From: Bacteroidia bacterium
Lineage (GTDB): Bacteria > Bacteroidota > Bacteroidia > Flavobacteriales > Flavobacteriaceae
Direction: 5' to 3'
Length of the DNA stretch: 64,000 bases
NCBI GenBank assembly: GCA_030427865.1
Contig: JAUICK010000001.1
Location: 372,001-436,000, forward strand
In this document: one piece after another, positions 60,904 to 64,000 of the stretch
Position numbering within the stretch: position 1 is the stretch's first letter
Layout: each line of letters opens with the position of its first letter
Made by a program: the position numbers and the translations under genes
Notes under the pieces: generated by a model
Database searches by the model: none
The model's input: the letters and a program-made list of their open reading frames with translations, nothing else
What the model was told of the DNA's origin: nothing

Positions 60904-61500
60904 TTATTCTGCAGCTGCTTCTGTAGTTTCTTCTTCATCTTCATCAACAACAACTGCGTTACGAGATGTTCTTACTTGAACAACTACAGTGTTATCTGGA
61001 TGCATAAACGTATAATCATCATTAAATAATGAGGTAACAAATAACTTGTTTCCTATTTTTAACTTAGAAATGTTTGCTTCTATAAAATCTGGTAAATTAG
61101 CAGGAATAGCTTTTACTTTTAATTTACGGTTTGTAAAACGCAAAGAACCTCCGTTTAATACACCAGGAGATGTTCCAACTAATTTTACAGGGATGTTCAT
61201 AGTAACTTCTTTATCATCAAATAATTGATAAAAATCTACATGTAAAATTTTATCTGTTACTGGATGAAACTGAATGTCTTGTAAAATTGCTGGTATTTTT
61301 TGTCCATCAACATCAATTGATGCAGTATATACATTTGGAGTGTATACCAACTTTTTAAACGCTTTTTCTTCTGCTGAAAAGTGTATTGGTGTTTCCCCTC
61401 CGTATATAACGCAAGGAACCATTCCAGCATTGCGTAAGGCTTTCGTTGCTGACTTGCCCACGCTTTCTCTTTTTGATCCTTTAATTGTAATTGATTTCAT
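60904..61500 (-). CDS. rplY: 50S ribosomal protein L25 / Ctc
   Basis: A 198-residue L25 protein of the long CTC type: an N-terminal 5S-rRNA-binding domain ([33 protein letters not shown]) and a C-terminal TL5-like beta domain ([24 protein letters not shown]). The tail is acidic ([15 protein letters not shown]). It follows prs by 19 nt on the same strand. The prs-rplY order, with pth next, is widely conserved. Confidence 0.95.
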   Translation of the reverse strand: MKSITIKGSKRESVGKSATKALRNAGMVPCVIYGGETPIHFSAEEKAFKKLVYTPNVYTASIDVDGQKIPAILQDIQFHPVTDKILHVDFYQLFDDKEVTMNIPVKLVGTSPGVLNGGSLRFTNRKLKVKAIPANLPDFIEANISKLKIGNKLFVTSLFNDDYTFMHPDNTVVVQVRTSRNAVVVDEDEEETTEAAAE

Positions 61501-61519
61501 TACTTTTTTTGTTAATTAT

Positions 61520-62461
61520 TTACATTAAAAATTGTCCACTAATTGAGGTGTTATCTTGTACTTTGTGCATAACATCCGCAAATAATGGCGCGCAAGATAC
61601 TACTTTTATTTTAGATGTCGTCTTTTTTAACGGAATTGTGTCAGAAACAATTAGTTCTGTTAGTGCAGATTCTTCTATTTTTTCATACGCTCCTCCAGAA
61701 AGTATTGGGTGTGTACATATTGCTCGTACGCTTTTTGCTCCTCTTTCCATCATTAAATTAGCTGCATGTGCTAATGTTCCTCCAGTATCTATCATATCAT
61801 CTACTAAAATTACGTCTTTCCCTTCTACTTCTCCTATCAGTTCCATATGCCCAATAACATTGGCTTTTTTTCTTTGTTTATAGCAAATTACCACTTCAGA
61901 AAGTAGGTGTTTGGAGTAAGCATAAGCTCTTTTAGAACCTCCCATATCTGGTGAGGCAATAGTTAGGTTTTCTAATTGTAGGTTTTTTATATAGGGCATA
62001 AAAATAGTAGATGCAAATAAATGATCTACAGGTTTTTCAAAAAACCCTTGAATTTGGTCGGCATGTAAATCCATGGTCATAATTCTAGTTGCACCTGCTG
62101 CTTCTAATAGTTTTGCTACTAATTTTGCACCAATAGCTACTCTTGGTTTATCTTTTCTATCTTGTCTTGCCCAACCAAAATAGGGCATTACAGCAGTAAT
62201 ATGTCTTGCAGAAGCTCTTTTTGCGGCGTCTAACATGAGTAGCATTTCCATTAAATTATCTGCGTTTGGAAATGTAGAGCCAATAATAAAAACTCTTCTT
62301 CCTCTAACAGACTCTTCGAAAGCTGGTTGAAATTCTCCGTCGCTAAAATATGTTGTTTTTACTTTTCCTAACTCTGTATTATATTCTTTTGCAATTTTTT
62401 CTGCCAAAACCGTGCTTTGTCTGCATGCAAAAAGTTTTGGTGCTAATTGATTAGTAGGCAT
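61520..62461 (-). CDS. prs: Ribose-phosphate pyrophosphokinase
   Basis: A 313-residue class I PRPP synthase. The ATP/flexible-loop region (SDGEFQPAFEESVRGRRVFIIGST) and the PRPP-binding loop (VDDMIDTGGTLAHAA) are intact, with YFGWARQDRKDKPR as signature. It converts ribose 5-phosphate and ATP to PRPP for purine, pyrimidine, NAD and histidine synthesis, feeding Upp and related enzymes. A -7 element (TACTTTTG) lies upstream and drives prs-rplY. Confidence 0.96.
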   Translation of the reverse strand: MPTNQLAPKLFACRQSTVLAEKIAKEYNTELGKVKTTYFSDGEFQPAFEESVRGRRVFIIGSTFPNADNLMEMLLMLDAAKRASARHITAVMPYFGWARQDRKDKPRVAIGAKLVAKLLEAAGATRIMTMDLHADQIQGFFEKPVDHLFASTIFMPYIKNLQLENLTIASPDMGGSKRAYAYSKHLLSEVVICYKQRKKANVIGHMELIGEVEGKDVILVDDMIDTGGTLAHAANLMMERGAKSVRAICTHPILSGGAYEKIEESALTELIVSDTIPLKKTTSKIKVVSCAPLFADVMHKVQDNTSISGQFLM

Positions 62462-62495
62462 TTAGTTGTTGTTTTTGGGTAATGTTGTGAGCAAA

Positions 62496-62503
62496 CAAAA
62501 GTA
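62496..62503 (-). promoter_or_regulatory. -7 element for prs-rplY
   Basis: Minus-strand TACTTTTG (TAnnTTTG) lies 34 nt upstream of the prs ATG. Confidence 0.6.
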
Positions 62504-62559
62504 GAAATTATTTATTGACTTTGAAATTTATTTTTTCACTTTAAAATAAAATATTTTAA

Positions 62560-62567
62560 TACATTTG
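62560..62567 (+). promoter_or_regulatory. -7 element for tRNA-Leu
   Basis: TACATTTG (TAnnTTTG) lies 19 nt before the 5' end of the tRNA. Confidence 0.6.
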
Positions 62568-62586
62568 CATTCTTTGTTAAACACTT

Positions 62587-62668
62587 GCTCAAGTGGCGGA
62601 ATTGGTAGACGCGCTGGATTCAAAATCCAGTTCTTTCGGGAGTGTGGGTTCGATTCCCACCTTGAGTA
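62587..62668 (+). tRNA. tRNA-Leu (anticodon CAA)
   Basis: The acceptor arm GCTCAAG pairs with CTTGAGT (one G-T wobble). The anticodon stem CTGGA/TCCAG encloses loop TTCAAAA, giving anticodon CAA for UUG codons. A short class II variable arm (TTCTTTCGGGAGT) precedes the T arm GTGGG-TTCGATT-CCCAC. The D arm contains TGGTAGACGC. CCA is not encoded and must be added by the nucleotidyltransferase. Total 82 nt including the discriminator A. Confidence 0.96.
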
Positions 62669-62678
62669 CATAGAAAAA

Positions 62679-62714
62679 CCCTAATCTATTACTGTATAAT
62701 AGATTAGGATTTTG
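62679..62714. terminator. Hairpin after tRNA-Leu and hmuY
   Basis: CCTAATCTATTA pairs with TAATAGATTAGG around CTGTA, with A-rich and T-rich flanks. It can stop tRNA transcription on the plus strand and the heme operon on the minus strand. Confidence 0.85.
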
Positions 62715-62720
62715 ATTTTA

Positions 62721-63356
62721 TTATTCTAAACTTTTATCGCCTGCATTTGGATTATACACATAATTAAAAGTATAATATCTTCCATTTGCAGAATTAGACG
62801 AGTCGTTATCTTTATAATAACTTGTGATTTCCATCTTTGCATAATTTCCTTCAATAGTTTTGACTACAATTACTTTTCCTGCAATTCTGCTAACTAAATT
62901 TGTTTGTCCATTATATGTATACCAACCTTTACCACTTCCATGTGGTAATGCATAAGTGTTTGCAGCATCTTGTTTAAAATTACTATCTGCAGGCGCTTTA
63001 ACAATACTTGCAAAAGTCCCTGTTTCTATAGCTAAAGAGGCATTTGCTGTTCTATTTGGCTCATCTACTAATCCAATAGCAGTACCTCCGTTTACTAAAA
63101 TTCTTGTTCCTCTAAACGCAATGTCCCAATCGTCTCCTGTAACTTTAGCTCCTGTTTTAAAACTAAATTTAGCAAATTCGCCAGAGGTTGCAGGCGGATT
63201 TTTAGTGAAGTCTGTTGTTTGTGGTGCATGAAAATTTGTTACTGTTTTAGATTCTACAGGTTCTAAAATGGGTTCATTATTCTTTTCACAAGAACTAATA
63301 GTTATGGCAACAACTGCCATTATTAAAATTGATTTTAAATTTCTCATTGTATTCAT
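62721..63356 (-). CDS. HmuY family heme-binding lipoprotein
   Basis: A 211-residue lipoprotein (signal ending TISSC, lipidated Cys at about 23). The HmuY signature is present: DDWDIAFRGTRILVNGGTA in the middle and GRYYTFNYVYNPNAG at the C terminus. HmuY proteins capture heme outside the cell and pass it to a TonB receptor. The receptor gene lies directly upstream with a 30-nt gap, so they form an hmuR-hmuY-type operon. Start may be this Met or the one three codons later (MRNLKSIL). Confidence 0.88.
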   Translation of the reverse strand: MNTMRNLKSILIMAVVAITISSCEKNNEPILEPVESKTVTNFHAPQTTDFTKNPPATSGEFAKFSFKTGAKVTGDDWDIAFRGTRILVNGGTAIGLVDEPNRTANASLAIETGTFASIVKAPADSNFKQDAANTYALPHGSGKGWYTYNGQTNLVSRIAGKVIVVKTIEGNYAKMEITSYYKDNDSSNSANGRYYTFNYVYNPNAGDKSLE

Positions 63357-63386
63357 TTTTGAGTTTAGTTTATATTAATTTGTTGT

Positions 63387-64000
63387 TTAAAAATTGAATC
63401 TTATTCTTGTATAAAAATTCCTTCCTAATAAAAGAACAGCATCGTTATTTGGGAAAGTATTTTTATTTTCTAAACCTTTTTCATCAAATAAATTATCTAC
63501 TCCTAATTGTACATTCATTAAATCAAAAAAAGTTTTTTCTACTGCTAAATTGACTTGAATGTTACCAACCACAAAATCATCATATACATCTATAATGTTT
63601 TGACTGCTATTGGTATCAAACAAAGCATACTTACTTCTATAAATAGCTCTAACATTAGCAGAAAAATTATGTTCTAAATTTTGATAAAATAATTTTGCAT
63701 TGGCATTGTGTTTAGAACGGTTTGGTAATCCAAAATAATCTGATAACCTTAAAATTTCTGATGGTGAAGAGGGAGTTCTTGCAAAGAATACTGCGCCCGA
63801 CTTAATTTTATCGACTTCTTCTTTGTCTTTTGCTTCTAAATATTGATAGCCACCAATAAATCTAAAATTATCGGTAAGTCTATAATTGATGTCTAACTCC
63901 AAGCCTTGGGTAAAAACGTTATCTCTATTTTCATAATAAAAAACAGAAGTTCCTGTATTTAATTCTGGCAATCCTCCTTGAAGTGCAACTGTGTTTATTA
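63387..64000 (-). CDS. TonB-dependent receptor, 3' part (HmuR-like), cut by window edge
   Basis: The C-terminal 204 or so residues of an outer-membrane barrel run off the right edge. The frame is open to the last base (reading INTVALQGGLPELNTG at the edge). It shows barrel strand patterns (GLELDINYRLTDNFRFIGGYQYLEAKD; LQLGVDNLFDEKGLENKN) and the terminal aromatic strand FYTRIRFNF. Paired with the HmuY lipoprotein gene just downstream, it most likely transports heme. The 5' end, plug and promoter are outside the window. Confidence 0.85.
   Translation of the reverse strand, partial: INTVALQGGLPELNTGTSVFYYENRDNVFTQGLELDINYRLTDNFRFIGGYQYLEAKDKEEVDKIKSGAVFFARTPSSPSEILRLSDYFGLPNRSKHNANAKLFYQNLEHNFSANVRAIYRSKYALFDTNSSQNIIDVYDDFVVGNIQVNLAVEKTFFDLMNVQLGVDNLFDEKGLENKNTFPNNDAVLLLGRNFYTRIRFNF

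Overview
The window looks like core chromosome of an AT-rich marine-type member of the Flavobacteriaceae (Bacteroidota), most like Polaribacter or a close relative. The genus is an inference from memory of gene order and protein style. The sequence itself shows very low GC, TonB/HmuY outer-membrane uptake genes, a type IX secretion (Por) C-terminal tail, a plant-type acyl-ACP desaturase, Bacteroidota-only small proteins, and more than twenty copies of the Bacteroidota -7 promoter element TAnnTTTG just upstream of genes. I saw no rRNA, CRISPR array, transposase, phage module, restriction system or recognisable defence island. There is one tRNA gene.

Layout. 0-8.9 kb: a SPOR-domain protein, a DUF2911 protein, the ferrous-iron importer feoA-feoB with a 38-aa FeoB-associated protein, a SCO copper chaperone, the site-2 protease RseP, a previously uncalled 51-aa zinc-ribbon gene, a JmjC-like cupin and a small TonB receptor. 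8.9-15 kb: a divergent MocR-type regulator that has lost its PLP lysine, then an SOS-type set (umuC, a DUF2007 protein, umuD), tadA and dxs. 15-25.6 kb: a lipoprotein, a large T9SS-secreted beta-propeller protein, dgt, a Na/Pi symporter, nrdA/nrdB (with dgt, dNTP balance) and a cold-shock gene with a long non-coding upstream region. 25.6-35 kb: heme A synthase, a MATE exporter, a universal stress protein, an AddB-like nuclease, an omega-amidase, and an acyl-ACP desaturase-plsC-membrane protein operon for unsaturated phospholipids. 35-46 kb: a SusC-like TonB receptor, an M23 peptidase with pgi, a DUF3108 protein, and the aromatic amino-acid block (tryptophan 2,3-dioxygenase, 4-hydroxyphenylpyruvate dioxygenase, homogentisate dioxygenase), whose spacers are packed with dispersed repeats. 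46-52 kb: ferredoxin-NADP reductase behind a perfect CRP-like palindrome, a NifU-type scaffold and Mrp carrier (Fe-S assembly), an alkyltransferase-like protein, trmB, two Bacteroidota membrane proteins and upp. 52.8-64 kb: LysM protein, EamA transporter, yicC-gmk, nadD, an M23-GH3 pair followed by a 27-aa microprotein gene, queD, pth, rplY-prs, tRNA-Leu(CAA), and a heme-uptake pair (hmuY and the 3' end of a TonB receptor) running off the right edge.

Regulation can be read at several places. The TAnnTTTG elements settle many starts, because they lie inside or upstream of over-long open frames. A 17-bp perfect palindrome of Fur-like 7-1-7 design lies just upstream of the feoA -7 element. A TGTGA-N6-TCACA palindrome sits near -42 of the ferredoxin-NADP reductase promoter. 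Three half-sites occupy the TonB/MocR divergent region. Several dispersed repeat families, mostly hairpin-forming, lie between genes, often where convergent genes meet.

I did not find a convincing undescribed multi-gene system. The most worthwhile leads are the degenerate MocR with its operators, the two operator-like palindromes, the repeat families, the M23-GH3-microprotein locus, and two small genes that are easy to miss.
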